Source: Hyphomicrobium sp. | GTDB taxonomy: Bacteria; Pseudomonadota; Alphaproteobacteria; Rhizobiales; Hyphomicrobiaceae | DNA length: 64,000 bases | Reading direction: 5' to 3' | Assembly: GCA_003987725.1 (NCBI GenBank) | Contig: RXJH01000001.1 | Coordinates: 62,001-126,000 of the forward strand | Shown here: positions 1 through 9,010 of the stretch, piece by piece | How positions within the stretch are numbered: position 1 is the first letter of the stretch | How the letters are laid out: each line of letters begins with the position of its first letter | Program-made: the position numbers and the translations under genes | The notes under the pieces: generated by a model | Databases searched by the model: none | Told to the model about the DNA's origin: nothing | Seen by the model: the letters and a program-made list of their open reading frames with translations, nothing else

Positions 1-1313
1 AGAGGCTTCTCGACGTCGCGGATAACCCGGTCGTAAAGGCCGGGCGGCGGCAGATCGTTGCCGAATGTCGAAAAATACCGCTGGAGGTATCGTTCGACCG
101 CCTCTCCGAGGTCGCCGCTTTCCGCGACCCCTCCGCCTTGCGGTGTGAGTGCCGAGCCCGCGAGTTCCTGCTCGACGATCTGCGCGGTCAGCGTGTCCTG
201 CGTGTAAAGGGCGACGAGGCGGCGGACGACATTTTCCAGCTCGCGGACGTTGCCGGGCCAGGGATGCGACTTCAGCCGTTCGATGGCGGCGCTCTCGATC
301 GATTTTTGTCCGAGGCCTTCCCGCGATGCCTGTCTCAGGAAGTGGCGGACGAGATCACCGATATCTTCGAGGCGCTCGCGCAGCGGCGGCAAACGGATCG
401 GCACGACATTCAGCCGGTAGAAAAGATCTTCGCGGAAGAGGCCCTGCTGAATCTGCGTTTTCAGATCGCGGTGGGTCGCGGCGATGATGCGGACGTTGGT
501 CTTGATCGGGGTGCGGCCGCCGACGGTCGTGTATTCGCCCTGCTGCAGGACGCGCAACAGCCGCGTCTGCGCCTCGAGCGGCATGTCGCCGATCTCATCA
601 AGAAATAGCGTGCCGCCCTCGGCCTGCTCGAACCGGCCGGGTGTGCGGGTCTGAGCGCCGGTGAAGGCGCCCTTCTCATGGCCGAAGAGTTCGCTTTCGA
701 TCAGCTCGCGCGGTATCGCCGCCATGTTGATCGCGACAAACGGGCCGTGACGGCGCTTGCCGTAATCGTGCAGCACACGCGCGACGAGTTCCTTGCCCGT
801 GCCGCTCTCGCCGTTGATCATGACGGTCAGATCGCTCTGCGTCAGCCGGGCAAGGACGCGATAAATGTCCTGCATGGGCAGCGAGCGGCCGATGAGCGGC
901 AATTCATCCGTTTCACGCTCCGTCGTCACCGTCTGGCGTTTGCGGCCGGGCTCCGACAGCGCGCGGGAAACGACAGCCACGACTTCGTTGAGATCGAACG
1001 GCTTCGGAAGATATTCGAAGGCGCCCTTCTCGGCCGCCGTCAGCGCCGTCATCAACGTGTTCTGAGCGCTCATGACGATGATCGGCAGATCCGGACGCAG
1101 CTTCTTCATGCGCGGAATGAGGTCGAAGGCGTTTTCGTCCGGCATGACGACATCGGTGATGACGACGTCGCCCTCGCCCTGGCTCACCCAGCGCCAGAGC
1201 GTTGCGGCATTGCCCGTCGCACGGGGTGCGAAACCGGCGCGTGCCAATGCCTGGTTCAAGACGGTACGAATAGCCGTATCGTCGTCGGCGATCAGAATTG
1301 TGCCTCTGGCCAT
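1..1313 (-). CDS. ntrC: Nitrogen regulation response regulator NtrC (3' end outside window)
   Basis: NtrC is the sigma-54-dependent activator of nitrogen-starvation genes, phosphorylated by NtrB. On the reverse strand the frame gives a receiver domain (acidic DDD near residue 10, a phospho-acceptor in [12 protein letters not shown]) and then an AAA+ domain with Walker A GESGTGKE and the sigma-54 contact loop GAFTGA. About 437 codons lie in the window, ending in VIRDVEKPL, so only the last part of the Fis-type DNA-binding domain is missing. The ATG shares one base with the ntrB stop (TGATG), so the two are probably translationally coupled. The order dusB-ntrB-ntrC is the classical nifR3-ntrBC operon of alphaproteobacteria. 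Confidence 0.96.
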   Translation of the reverse strand, partial: MARGTILIADDDTAIRTVLNQALARAGFAPRATGNAATLWRWVSQGEGDVVITDVVMPDENAFDLIPRMKKLRPDLPIIVMSAQNTLMTALTAAEKGAFEYLPKPFDLNEVVAVVSRALSEPGRKRQTVTTERETDELPLIGRSLPMQDIYRVLARLTQSDLTVMINGESGTGKELVARVLHDYGKRRHGPFVAINMAAIPRELIESELFGHEKGAFTGAQTRTPGRFEQAEGGTLFLDEIGDMPLEAQTRLLRVLQQGEYTTVGGRTPIKTNVRIIAATHRDLKTQIQQGLFREDLFYRLNVVPIRLPPLRERLEDIGDLVRHFLRQASREGLGQKSIESAAIERLKSHPWPGNVRELENVVRRLVALYTQDTLTAQIVEQELAGSALTPQGGGVAESGDLGEAVERYLQRYFSTFGNDLPPPGLYDRVIRDVEKP

Positions 1314-2479
1314 CACGTCTCTCTCGTGGTCGGCACGGGAGCTGGCCGCGTGCGTTGCATGGGAAGCAGCACGCGGAAGATCGTGCGCTTGGGTTCACTT
1401 TCACATTCGATGATGCCGCCGTGATCGGCGATGATCTTGGCGACAAGGGCAAGGCCGAGGCCGCTGCCGGATGTTTTCGTGGTGACGAACGGATCGAACA
1501 GGTGCGGTTTCAGATGTTCTGGAATGCCACAGCCGTTGTCCTCGATCTGGATCATCAGAGGGAGGCTGACGCGCGTATCGGAGCCGGGGAGCGACAGGCG
1601 GACGCCGGGGCGGAACGCCGTCTGCATGATGATGCGGCCGGAGTCTGTCTTGTCGCCGATGGCTTCGGCGGCGTTCTTCAGAAGATTGAGGAAGACCTGC
1701 ACGAGCTTGTCGCGATTGCCGAGCACGTTCGGCAACGAGGGATCGTAATCTTCGACGTAGCGGACGTTGCGGCCGAATCCATGCTCGGCAATACGGCGCA
1801 CGTGATTGAGCACGTCGTGGATGTTGACTGCATCCTTCGTGATCGGGCGTTCGTCGCCGAACACCTCCATACGATCGACGAGATTACGAATGCGATCGGT
1901 TTCGGAGCAGATGAGCTGGGTCAGCGCGCGATCTTCGTCCGAAAGAGCGGGTTCGAGAAGCTGGGCGGCGCCGCGGATGCCGGACAACGGATTTTTGATC
2001 TCGTGGGCCAAAACTCCGGCCATACCGGAGACGGACCGTGCCGCCGCGCGATGCGTCAACTGCCGCTCGATCATCTGGGCCATCGAGCGCTGCTGCAGCA
2101 TGACGAACATGTTGCGCGGCTCTTCCGGCAGCGGGCCGCCGTAGACGTCGACAAGCTTTGCGCCTGAGAACCGCGGCGTCGCGACTTCGATCCCGTATTC
2201 ATTGACGGTCGAGCTCGTGGCCTGCACCTGCTCAATCAATCCGAGCAGCGGGCAACCGAACGCAACAATGTCGGAGATCCGGCTTCGCGTCAGCGCCGAG
2301 GCGCTCATCGAGAAAAACGCTTCGGCGGCAGCGTTGGCAAAAACGATGGATTGATCGTTGGCGATAACGAGGATCGGGTGCGGCAGCGCACTCAATAAAT
2401 CCTCGCAATCGACGATTCTCGCGGGCGGCGGTGCCGAGTGACGATCAGATTTGCGTACCGATGCCGACTTGCTGCTCAT
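1313..2479 (-). CDS. ntrB: Nitrogen regulation sensor histidine kinase NtrB
   Basis: Cytoplasmic two-component kinase that phosphorylates NtrC under nitrogen limitation and is controlled by PII proteins. The 388-residue product has an N-terminal PAS domain (from [15 protein letters not shown]), a HisKA segment with the phospho-histidine in [14 protein letters not shown], and a HATPase domain with N-box [11 protein letters not shown]1 DNGCGIP and G2 GSGLGLAL. The frame stays open further upstream, but the ATG at 2479 overlaps the dusB stop as ATGA, and the sequence upstream of it (arginine-rich, no family resemblance) is the dusB gene read in another frame. It sits between dusB and ntrC with coupled junctions on both sides. 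Confidence 0.96.
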   Translation of the reverse strand: MSSKSASVRKSDRHSAPPPARIVDCEDLLSALPHPILVIANDQSIVFANAAAEAFFSMSASALTRSRISDIVAFGCPLLGLIEQVQATSSTVNEYGIEVATPRFSGAKLVDVYGGPLPEEPRNMFVMLQQRSMAQMIERQLTHRAAARSVSGMAGVLAHEIKNPLSGIRGAAQLLEPALSDEDRALTQLICSETDRIRNLVDRMEVFGDERPITKDAVNIHDVLNHVRRIAEHGFGRNVRYVEDYDPSLPNVLGNRDKLVQVFLNLLKNAAEAIGDKTDSGRIIMQTAFRPGVRLSLPGSDTRVSLPLMIQIEDNGCGIPEHLKPHLFDPFVTTKTSGSGLGLALVAKIIADHGGIIECESEPKRTIFRVLLPMQRTRPAPVPTTRET

Positions 2480-3483
2480 GCCGCGCGGGACTCCGTACAA
2501 GAATAAAATGTCTTGAGGCCATCGAGCACGCGCCCGGGATCGAGCATCGTGCAGAGCTTGGCTCGCCAGGACTTGACGACCGCTTCGCTCGCGCCGCTTG
2601 ACGCCAAATACCAACCGATGTGCTTGCGTGCGTTGCGCACGCCGAGTTCGTTGCCGTAATGAGCGAACATCGCTTCGACGTGCTCGAGGGCAATATCGCG
2701 CTGTGCGCTGAGCGCCGGATCTCCGCCATCGCGGCCGGAGGATAAGAAGCTCGCTATCCGTCCCGGCATCCAAGGCGCGCCGTAGGCGCCGCGCCCGACC
2801 ATGACGCCTCTTGCGCCAGACGCTTCGAGCGCCTGCTTCGCATGTGCGGGGTTTAGAATGTCGCCATTGACCAGAACGGGAAGCGACGTCGCTTCGACAA
2901 CGGAGCGCACTGCTGACCAGTCAGCCGTGCCGGTGAAAAACTGGCATCGCGTGCGGCCGTGCACGGTGATCAGCTTGACACCTTCGGCCTCCGCCCGCTT
3001 CGCCAGCTCCGGGGCATTGCGGGAGTTGTGGTCCCAGCCAAGCCGCATCTTCAGCGTGACCGGCACCTTGACGGCGCCGATGACGGATTTGATGAGCGCC
3101 TGGGCGTGGTCGAGGTTGCGCATGAGCGCGGAGCCCGAAAGCTTGCCCGTCACTTCTTTCGCGGGACAGCCCATATTAATGTCGATGACGTTCGCGCCCT
3201 TGGCTTCGGCAATGCGCGCGCCCTCGGCCATCCATCGCTCTTCGCGGCCAGCGAGTTGTATGACGAATGGGGTGAGATCCCGGCCCTCGACGCGGCGCAA
3301 CACGTCGAAGCGCGATTTGACCAATTCCTCGCTCGCGACCATTTCGGAAACGACAAGGCTGGCTCCGAGGCGGTGCGCAAGCCGGCGGAAGGGCAGATCG
3401 CTCACTCCCGACATCGGCGCCAGAACCGCAGGCGGTGCACCGTTTACTATGTTTTCTAACATACGGGCGAAACCAGTCCCCAA
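2476..3483 (-). CDS. dusB: tRNA-dihydrouridine synthase DusB (NifR3)
   Basis: FMN-dependent TIM-barrel enzyme that reduces specific uridines of tRNA to dihydrouridine. The 335-residue product carries the family signatures [14 protein letters not shown] near the N terminus, [20 protein letters not shown] with the active-site cysteine, the [11 protein letters not shown] segment and VNGDI / [11 protein letters not shown] near the phosphate-binding end. Length is normal for the family. It is the first gene of the ntrB-ntrC operon, as in Rhodobacter and rhizobia (nifR3). A 259-bp divergent spacer separates it from ispDF and presumably holds promoters for both; I could not assign the elements by eye. 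Confidence 0.96.
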   Translation of the reverse strand: MGTGFARMLENIVNGAPPAVLAPMSGVSDLPFRRLAHRLGASLVVSEMVASEELVKSRFDVLRRVEGRDLTPFVIQLAGREERWMAEGARIAEAKGANVIDINMGCPAKEVTGKLSGSALMRNLDHAQALIKSVIGAVKVPVTLKMRLGWDHNSRNAPELAKRAEAEGVKLITVHGRTRCQFFTGTADWSAVRSVVEATSLPVLVNGDILNPAHAKQALEASGARGVMVGRGAYGAPWMPGRIASFLSSGRDGGDPALSAQRDIALEHVEAMFAHYGNELGVRNARKHIGWYLASSGASEAVVKSWRAKLCTMLDPGRVLDGLKTFYSCTESRAA

Positions 3484-3742
3484 CTTCTGCCTATTACATG
3501 TGCAGATCGCTTTTGTGCCGCGAGTTTGGGCAGACTATGCGCGGGGCCGCCATTTCGCAAGGGTGAACAGTACCTTTTGGAATTGCCGATTTGACGCGGC
3601 TGAGCATCTGGGAGCTATGAAATTGGCATCCCGTGGTCCATTCGGCTCATTTTCGTAGGCCTCTGGGTGTTGCGAAAGATCCTGGCAGCAGGCACGGAAG
3701 GCCGGGGCTTCAGGCATCGAGCATTTCTAAGGAGATCATATC

Positions 3743-4942
3743 TTGCGCATTGCCGCTTTGATCGTCGCGGCCGGCCGGGGGACGCGTGCTGCTGCCCAGG
3801 GATCTGGGCCCAAGCAGTATGCAGCCATCGGAGGCAGAGCGGTTCTCACCCGCGCTATCGACGCCTTCGCGCGCCATCCCGAGGTCGATGAGATCAAGGT
3901 CGTCATCCATCCGGACGATGCCGACCTCTATCAAAATGCCACCGAAGGGTGCGGCTCCGGCAAGCTTTCAGCGGCGGCGACCGGGGGTGCGAGCAGGCAA
4001 GCGTCGGTGCTCCGGGGTCTCGAGGCTTTGTCCGCGGCGGCACCGGATGTCGTCCTGATCCACGATGCGGCGCGGCCGTTCGTTTCAGCGAAAACGATCT
4101 CGAACGTAATAGCGGCCCTTCAGGAGCGTCCAGCTGCGCTCGCGGCGCTTCCCGTTACGGACACCTTGAAGCGGACAGCCAGCGACGGTCTCGTGACGGA
4201 GACGGTTGCGCGCGCCGGACTATGGCGGGCACAAACGCCGCAAGGATTTCACTTCGCGCCGATCCTCGATGCCCACCGCGCCGCGACCGCAAAGGGATTG
4301 GATACATTCACGGACGATGCCGCGATTGCGGAATGGGCGGGCCTTGAGGTCGCCGTCGTCGAGGATTCGATCGGGAACATCAAAATCACAACGGCAGAGG
4401 ATCTCGAATTGGCCGACCGGCAAATGACAATCTCGCAAATGACTAGTGCGCGCGAACCTCGGACCGGCACGGGCTTCGACGTTCATCGTTTTACGGACGG
4501 CGATCATGTTTGGCTCGGCGGCGTGAAAATTCCGCACACGCATAAGTTGGAAGGTCACTCCGATGCCGACGTCGTGCTGCACGCATTGACGGATGCTCTG
4601 CTCGGCGCGATCGGCGATGGCGACATCGGCCAGCACTTCCCTCCTTCCGATCCGAAATGGAAGGGCGCGGCGTCGATCTTGTTTCTGGAGGACGCTGCAC
4701 GCCGGGTTCGCGAGACCGGCGGGCAAATCGGCAATGTTGATATCACGGTACTGGCGGAAGCACCGCGTATCGGCCCGCATCGGCCGGCGATGCAGGAACT
4801 GATCGGCGGCGCATTGGGTCTTCCTCCGAACCGCGTCGGGATCAAAGCCACCACAATGGAATGCATGGGGTTCGTCGGCCGTCGTGAGGGTATAGCGGCC
4901 ATGGCAACGGCGACGGTGTTTGTTCCAGCCGAGGGCAAATGA
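3743..4942 (+). CDS. ispDF: Bifunctional IspD/IspF isoprenoid enzyme
   Basis: Fused enzyme of the MEP pathway of isoprenoid synthesis. The IspD half (about residues 1-228) makes CDP-methylerythritol and shows the nucleotide-binding start ALIVAAGRGTRA. The IspF half (about 240-399) cyclises CDP-ME 2-phosphate to MEcPP and shows the metal-site segment GTGFDVHRF, LEGHSDADVVLHALTDALLGA and IGQHFPPSD. The fusion is common in alphaproteobacteria. The start is TTG at 3743, supported by AAGGAG at 3729-3734 with 8-nt spacing; no better ATG lies nearby. The stop overlaps the next gene's ATG by 4 bp. The missing partner IspE is not in the window. Confidence 0.96.
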   Translation: MRIAALIVAAGRGTRAAAQGSGPKQYAAIGGRAVLTRAIDAFARHPEVDEIKVVIHPDDADLYQNATEGCGSGKLSAAATGGASRQASVLRGLEALSAAAPDVVLIHDAARPFVSAKTISNVIAALQERPAALAALPVTDTLKRTASDGLVTETVARAGLWRAQTPQGFHFAPILDAHRAATAKGLDTFTDDAAIAEWAGLEVAVVEDSIGNIKITTAEDLELADRQMTISQMTSAREPRTGTGFDVHRFTDGDHVWLGGVKIPHTHKLEGHSDADVVLHALTDALLGAIGDGDIGQHFPPSDPKWKGAASILFLEDAARRVRETGGQIGNVDITVLAEAPRIGPHRPAMQELIGGALGLPPNRVGIKATTMECMGFVGRREGIAAMATATVFVPAEGK

Positions 4943-5559
4943 GCGAAGAGCCCGATTTAAGCCTTGGCGACATCGCGACAAATCTGGCGCTGCGATCGGC
5001 GGTTCGAAATGCCGCCGTTCTCAACCTCGGATATTTCGGTGTCGAGTTTGCCGTTGCGCTTGCGATCGGATCCGTTGCGCTCTTTGCCGACAGCGTCGAT
5101 TTCCTCGAAGACGCCGCGATCAATTTGCTGATCCTTGCTGGTTTAGGTTTCAGCGCTCGCGGACGCGCCAAGCTCGGAATGCTCCTTGCAGCGATTATTC
5201 TCGTTCCGGGCCTCGCGACACTCTGGACGGCTTGGGAAAATTTTTCCGATAACCGGGTTCCCGATGCCATGTCGCTCAGCATCACCGGTTTCGGTGCGTT
5301 TACTGTCAATCTGATCTGCGCGCGAATGCTCGCACCGTTTCGAACGTCGGGCGGAAGTCTGACCCGGGCTGCGTTTCTGTCGGCACGTAATGATGTGGCG
5401 GCGAATGTCGCGATCGTGGTGGCGGGGCTACTGACTGCGGCCACGGCGTCCCGCTGGCCGGACCTCATCGTCGGACTCGGCATTGCGGCATTGAACGCGG
5501 GCGCAGCCGTGGAAATCTATAATGCCGCGCGGGATGAACACGTTTCGGCTAAATCGTGA
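4939..5559 (+). CDS. CDF-like cation transporter, membrane domain only
   Basis: A 206-residue polytopic membrane protein resembling the transmembrane half of cation diffusion facilitator (Zn/Co/Cd efflux) proteins. Five or six hydrophobic segments are visible. The TM2 region ALFADSVDFLEDAAINL matches the CDF pattern with acidic metal ligands, and the TM5 region SARNDVAANVAIVVAG retains an aspartate. The cytoplasmic C-terminal metal-sensing domain (about 80-100 residues in typical CDF proteins) is absent. It overlaps ispDF by 4 bp (ATGA), so the two are probably co-translated, although no functional link is obvious. Metal specificity cannot be read from the sequence. Confidence 0.75.
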   Translation: MSEEPDLSLGDIATNLALRSAVRNAAVLNLGYFGVEFAVALAIGSVALFADSVDFLEDAAINLLILAGLGFSARGRAKLGMLLAAIILVPGLATLWTAWENFSDNRVPDAMSLSITGFGAFTVNLICARMLAPFRTSGGSLTRAAFLSARNDVAANVAIVVAGLLTAATASRWPDLIVGLGIAALNAGAAVEIYNAARDEHVSAKS

Positions 5560-5579
5560 CACTCGCGTTGCATCCGCTG

Positions 5580-5605
5580 TCAATTCGACTTTCGGAGCGA
5601 ATTGA
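5580..5605. repeat. Perfect inverted repeat, 8-bp arms, upstream of marR
   Basis: TCAATTCG (5580-5587) and CGAATTGA (5598-5605) form a perfect inverted repeat with a 10-bp spacer, giving 18 bp between arm centres. It lies 20 bp after the CDF-like gene and 110 bp before the MarR gene. MarR proteins bind inverted repeats of this general size, so an autoregulatory operator is possible. A weak hairpin terminator is the alternative, but no T-tract follows. Confidence 0.35.
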
Positions 5606-5715
5606 TGCTGCTTTGCAATGGCGTTCGTCGTTGACCATCAAGGCAGAATCGCGGCATCAAATGGTTAAGTGGTTGTATTGCCACGACCCACGAGAGTGCT
5701 CATACGGGAGCCGAT

Positions 5716-6201
5716 ATGAACATCATGCCCCAAAATCTTGAACGCAAGCCTGTTGATGACGCCATCAGCACGATCGCTGAGGCACAATCAGAGATGTGCT
5801 TAGCGACCCGTGTGCGTCAGCTCTCGCGTATCGTCACGCGAGTTTATGATGATGCCTTGCGCCCACTCGGCATCACCGCGAGCCAGTACACACTGCTCGC
5901 GCAATTGGCTTCTCGTGACGGTATCACGGCCGTCGAGATCGGACACGAACTCGACATCGAAAAGTCCACTCTCTCGCGCAACTTGAAGCGACTGCTCGCA
6001 CTCGGCCATATCATCATGGATCCTCCCGCCGGACGGCGTGGACGCGGCTTGCACCTTACGCCCAAAGGTCAGGCCGTTCTGAAGGATGCCTATCCGATCT
6101 GGCAGGATGCCCAGAAGCGAACTGTCGGGGCCATGGGTTCCGATAGCCGGTCCGTTCTCGATAGCCTGCTTTCACATGCGGAAGTCCTGGCCGCGGCTTG
6201 A
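5716..6201 (+). CDS. MarR-family transcriptional regulator
   Basis: A 161-residue winged-helix regulator of the MarR family, which usually represses nearby or efflux/stress genes and is released by small ligands. It has the usual N-terminal helix (ATRVRQLSRIVTRVYDDALRPLGIT), a DNA-reading helix segment (TAVEIGHELDIEKSTLSRNLKRLLALG) and a wing (GRRGRGLHLTPKG). The ATG at 5716 follows a purine-rich GGGAG; a second ATG three codons later is possible. No obvious target gene adjoins it. An inverted repeat at 5580-5605 and a hairpin at 6247-6276 flank the gene. The ligand is unknown. Confidence 0.88.
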   Translation: MNIMPQNLERKPVDDAISTIAEAQSEMCLATRVRQLSRIVTRVYDDALRPLGITASQYTLLAQLASRDGITAVEIGHELDIEKSTLSRNLKRLLALGHIIMDPPAGRRGRGLHLTPKGQAVLKDAYPIWQDAQKRTVGAMGSDSRSVLDSLLSHAEVLAAA

Positions 6202-6246
6202 TCAGCCAAGCCGTTTGCAGTTTTTTCTCTCTCTAGATAGCCTTGC

Positions 6247-6276
6247 CGGGGAGTGCTTCATTCGAAGCACTCCCCG
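6247..6276. repeat. Perfect 13-bp inverted repeat between marR and pncC
   Basis: Arms CGGGGAGTGCTTC (6247-6259) and GAAGCACTCCCCG (6264-6276) pair perfectly around a 4-nt loop (ATTC). The stem would be very stable in RNA. No T-tract follows it, so it is not a textbook intrinsic terminator. The element ends 20 bp before the GTG of pncC and just upstream of its GGGGAG ribosome site, so it could attenuate or insulate translation, or end the marR message. Confidence 0.6.
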
Positions 6277-6296
6277 CTGGCATTTGGGGAGCAACG

Positions 6297-6800
6297 GTGA
6301 GCCTGGACGTGTTTCCTGCAGACGTACTCGAAGATGCCAGCCGGCTCATCGATGCCTTGAGAGCCCGGCGAAGGCTGCTGGCGGCGGCCGAAAGCTGCAC
6401 GGGCGGGCTCGTCGCCGGCGCGATAACCGCCATTGCCGGGTCGTCCGACGTCTTTTTCGGCGGGTTCGTCACTTACGCGGATGAAGCAAAGTCGGGCATG
6501 ATCGGCGTCGATGCCGAGCTCATCAGGGAGCATGGCGCGGTCAGCGAGGCCGTTGCCCACGCCATGGCCGATGGCGTCATTCGAAAGACGGGCGTCGATC
6601 TCGCCGTTTCGATCACCGGCATCGCCGGTCCGGGCGGCGGCAGCCCGCACAAGCCAGTAGGCCTAGTTTACATCGGTGTCGCTTCGGTCTTCGATGCTCC
6701 ACGCGTCGAACGTCATACATTTGGGGAAATCGGGCGGGATGAAGTGCGTCTCGCGAGCCTTCGGGCCGCCCTTAGAATGCTTCGTGAGTCTGCCGCATGA
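6297..6800 (+). CDS. pncC: CinA-family nicotinamide-nucleotide amidohydrolase (PncC)
   Basis: Stand-alone C-terminal-type CinA domain that deamidates nicotinamide mononucleotide to nicotinate mononucleotide in NAD recycling. Family signatures are AAESCTGGLVAGAITAIAGSS near the start (catalytic serine region), GGFVTYADEAKSGMIGV and ITGIAGPGGGSPHKPVGLVYIG. I chose the GTG at 6297 (167 residues) because GGGGAG stands 5 nt before it; the upstream TTG at 6243 lies inside the hairpin. The stop overlaps the next ATG by 4 bp. In many Rhizobiales a cinA gene lies close to ispDF and the COQ10-like gene, as here. Confidence 0.9.
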   Translation: MSLDVFPADVLEDASRLIDALRARRRLLAAAESCTGGLVAGAITAIAGSSDVFFGGFVTYADEAKSGMIGVDAELIREHGAVSEAVAHAMADGVIRKTGVDLAVSITGIAGPGGGSPHKPVGLVYIGVASVFDAPRVERHTFGEIGRDEVRLASLRAALRMLRESAA

Positions 6801-7648
6801 GATGGGGGATATTTTCGGTTTCAAATCGCGGCGCTGGTTTCCTGATGGCGCTTGGCGCCGTGATAGCCGTGGGCTCAGGCTCGGCCGTAGCGGCTGATAT
6901 GTCGGCGCGGGATGTCTCGATCCTCGTCTTTCGCGCCGCGCCGGGCAGCCACCCTTCCCTCAACAAACGGAATTTGGCCCGGCTCGACCTTTCGGGCCTC
7001 GACTTCAAAGAGGCTGATCTCAGTCAGTCCAATTTGTTCGGGGCCGATCTCTCCGGGGCGAACCTTTCCAACGCCAACCTGACCGGCGCGAACCTCGACC
7101 GCGTCACGCTCGTCGGTGCGCGCCTCGACGGCGCACGACTCGACAACGCCAGTCTGATGCGCCCGTCGACGTTCTCCACCCTGGCGCCGCTGCCGGCCGA
7201 GGCGCCGAGCCTAAAGGCCGCTTCGCTGCGCGGAGCGCGATTCTTTGGAACCTTCGCGAGTTCGGATTTCTCCGGGGCCGATCTTACCGATTCTCATTGC
7301 GCGCCGACCTACACGACGGGTTTCATCGAGCACATCTGGCGGACCGATTTCACGAGCGCCAAGCTCGAAGGAGCGATCCTGACCCGCGCCGACATGGGCC
7401 GCGCCCAATTGAGTTTCGCTCATCTCAGTGGCGCGATCATGCGCGACGTCATCCTGCGCGGGGCGGATCTCTCGGGTGCGGATCTCTCCGGCGCCGACCT
7501 GACGAACGCGGATTTGACAGGCGCTGACCTCACGGACGCGGACGTTCGAGGCGCCAATCTCTCCGGCGCCAAGCTACGCGATGCCAAGGGGTTGGACAGG
7601 CTCAGGGGGCTGGAGCTTGCGAAAGACTTAGGGAAGACCGTCCGCTAG
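6797..7648 (+). CDS. Exported pentapeptide-repeat protein
   Basis: A 283-residue protein with an N-terminal signal sequence (hydrophobic stretch ending near AVAADMSA) followed by two blocks of A(D/N)LXX pentapeptide repeats. The first block spans about residues 60-120 and the second about 195-265, with a less regular segment between them. Such repeats fold into a right-handed quadrilateral beta-helix. No function can be read from the repeats; DNA-mimic quinolone-resistance proteins share the fold but lack a signal peptide. Its start overlaps the pncC stop. Its stop codon lies in a CTAG shared with the stop of the convergent COQ10-like gene. Confidence 0.88.
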   Translation: MRWGIFSVSNRGAGFLMALGAVIAVGSGSAVAADMSARDVSILVFRAAPGSHPSLNKRNLARLDLSGLDFKEADLSQSNLFGADLSGANLSNANLTGANLDRVTLVGARLDGARLDNASLMRPSTFSTLAPLPAEAPSLKAASLRGARFFGTFASSDFSGADLTDSHCAPTYTTGFIEHIWRTDFTSAKLEGAILTRADMGRAQLSFAHLSGAIMRDVILRGADLSGADLSGADLTNADLTGADLTDADVRGANLSGAKLRDAKGLDRLRGLELAKDLGKTVR

Positions 7649-8115
7649 GTACCTGCGGTCTTCGGCGACGTCGTACCGTAGACTTGTGCCGCGCGTTCTT
7701 CGAAGGCGTGCGTGAAGCGTCTGAACGCCTGATCGAACATCGTGCCCATCAGAACGCCGAGCAGTTTCGAGCGAAACTCGTAATCGATGAAAAAGTCGAC
7801 CATGCATCCGGACGGATCGTCATGGAATTCCCAGCGGTTCTCGAGGTGCTTGAACGGACCGTCGAGGTAGCTGACATCGATCCGGCGGTTCGGCCTATCG
7901 ACAACGACGCGTGTCGTGAAGCTTTCCGCGATAGTTTTGTAACCGACACTCATGCGCGCGGTCAGATCCTCGCCAGCTGCGGTTTGCTGGCGGGAAAGCA
8001 CCGTCAGGCCGGTGCACAGCGGAAGAAACTCAGGATATTTTTCGATGTCGGCAACGAGCGCGAACATTTGCTCGGCCGAAAAGCGGACGTGCCGCTCTGT
8101 GGAAAACGATGGCAT
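7645..8115 (-). CDS. Coenzyme Q-binding protein, COQ10/RatA START-like family
   Basis: A 156-residue START-fold (polyketide cyclase-like) protein related to COQ10, which binds ubiquinone and supports respiratory use of it; RatA toxin-type proteins belong to the same family. Typical segments are the N-terminal VRFSAEQMFALVADIEKYPEFLP, the middle LDGPFKHLENRWEF and the C-terminal MFDQAFRRFTHAFEERAAQVYG. In Rhizobiales it commonly follows lipA; no lipA lies here. It converges on the pentapeptide-repeat gene, the two stops sharing the palindrome CTAG at 7645-7648. Confidence 0.9.
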   Translation of the reverse strand: MPSFSTERHVRFSAEQMFALVADIEKYPEFLPLCTGLTVLSRQQTAAGEDLTARMSVGYKTIAESFTTRVVVDRPNRRIDVSYLDGPFKHLENRWEFHDDPSGCMVDFFIDYEFRSKLLGVLMGTMFDQAFRRFTHAFEERAAQVYGTTSPKTAGT

Positions 8116-8169
8116 GGCGCCGGTCTTATGGCACGGGTGGCAGCGTTGGGAAAAGCGTATGCTTCACGC

Positions 8170-8193
8170 GGCCGCACCGCACGGGGTGCGGCC
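8170..8193. repeat. 9-bp GC-rich inverted repeat
   Basis: GGCCGCACC (8170-8178) and GGTGCGGCC (8185-8193) pair perfectly across 6 nt. The repeat lies between the 3' end of the GlsB-type gene (stop at 8208, minus strand) and the COQ10-like gene. It may help end the minus-strand message, but no T-tract follows on either strand. Confidence 0.35.
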
Positions 8194-8207
8194 CACCACG
8201 CCGCGAC

Positions 8208-8462
8208 TTAAGCGATCAGGCGCGCGAGCAAAACAATGATGATCGCGCCAATCGCGGCGGTGACGACTTCCGACACGAAGGCGTTTCCGATCCCGAGATT
8301 GATGCCCAGCGCTCGAAACAGATAACCGCCGACGAATGCGCCGATGACGCCGGTGATCAGGTACCGGATCAGGCCGTTCCCTCCCACGATTAGGGATGCG
8401 AGAAAGCCGGCGATAATTCCGATGATTGCAAAGACGATCAGTTCGCGCGTTTGCGTGTCCAT
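8208..8462 (-). CDS. GlsB/YeaQ/YmgE-family membrane protein
   Basis: An 84-residue, almost wholly hydrophobic protein of the transglycosylase-associated GlsB/YeaQ/YmgE family, small inner-membrane proteins linked to stress responses. It shows three membrane segments, with the typical glycines GIIAGFLASLIVGG, VIGAFVGGYLFRALG and AIGAIIIVLLARL. Length is normal for the family. It stands alone between the COQ10-like gene and two small lipoprotein genes on the same strand. The biochemical role of the family is not known. Confidence 0.9.
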   Translation of the reverse strand: MDTQTRELIVFAIIGIIAGFLASLIVGGNGLIRYLITGVIGAFVGGYLFRALGINLGIGNAFVSEVVTAAIGAIIIVLLARLIA

Positions 8463-8523
8463 TTTCGCTCCGAAGCATTTCCGGTCGCGTGAGACGCGTT
8501 GCCCGGTTCTTCAATTCCCCGTC

Positions 8524-8811
8524 TCAAACGTGGCAGCGAGCGCCCAGATACTGGTTCAGCAGGTCGTTGTACTTGTCGACGTCGGCGCGCTGGGCAGGCG
8601 TCAGCTTGCCGCCGCTGCTGGCGCGTTCGACCTGAGCAGGCACGCCCTTCGAATCCAGGCGATTGAGCTCACCGCGAATCGAACCGCACGACTCGCCCGG
8701 AGGAAGAGGCCTCGCTCCCGGATCGCCGCCGTTGTTTCCTGCAGCGCCGCCACATCCCTGCAGCGCCCAAGAGAGGGCGATCACGAAAGCAACAGCTAAA
8801 CTACCCCGCAT
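8524..8811 (-). CDS. Small predicted lipoprotein, paralogue of the 9011-9391 gene
   Basis: A 95-residue protein with a type II signal sequence (MRGSLAVAFVIALSWALQGC): the lipobox LQGC predicts cleavage before Cys and lipid anchoring. The mature part starts with a Gly/Asn-rich linker. It then has a helical segment bounded by cysteines about 50 residues apart (CGSIRGELNRL ... YLGARC) that aligns with the next lipoprotein. I chose the ATG at 8811, four codons inside the open frame, because GGGACGA precedes it and the signal peptide starts there. Function unknown; the two cysteines could form a disulfide. Confidence 0.7.
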   Translation of the reverse strand: MRGSLAVAFVIALSWALQGCGGAAGNNGGDPGARPLPPGESCGSIRGELNRLDSKGVPAQVERASSGGKLTPAQRADVDKYNDLLNQYLGARCHV

Positions 8812-9010
8812 TATTCGTCCCACTTAGCTTGAATCTTCGAAGAAGATTCCGAAACAAAATTACTTCCGACGTTGCAGAGATCACAGCCAGGGAGCCTTCG
8901 CAATCCCCCGTGGCCATCCTGTGGCACTGCGGCAATAGAGGTTTCAAAATGGCCGCATCTGGCGCGCCAATGCGGCGCGCAAGGCCTCATTTCGTCGAAA
9001 CCGGAATTAG

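Noticed and set aside
5556..5741. Open frame of 61 codons between the CDF-like and marR genes
   Set aside because: GTG start without ribosome site, irregular composition, overlaps the marR start and contains the inverted repeat at 5580-5605.
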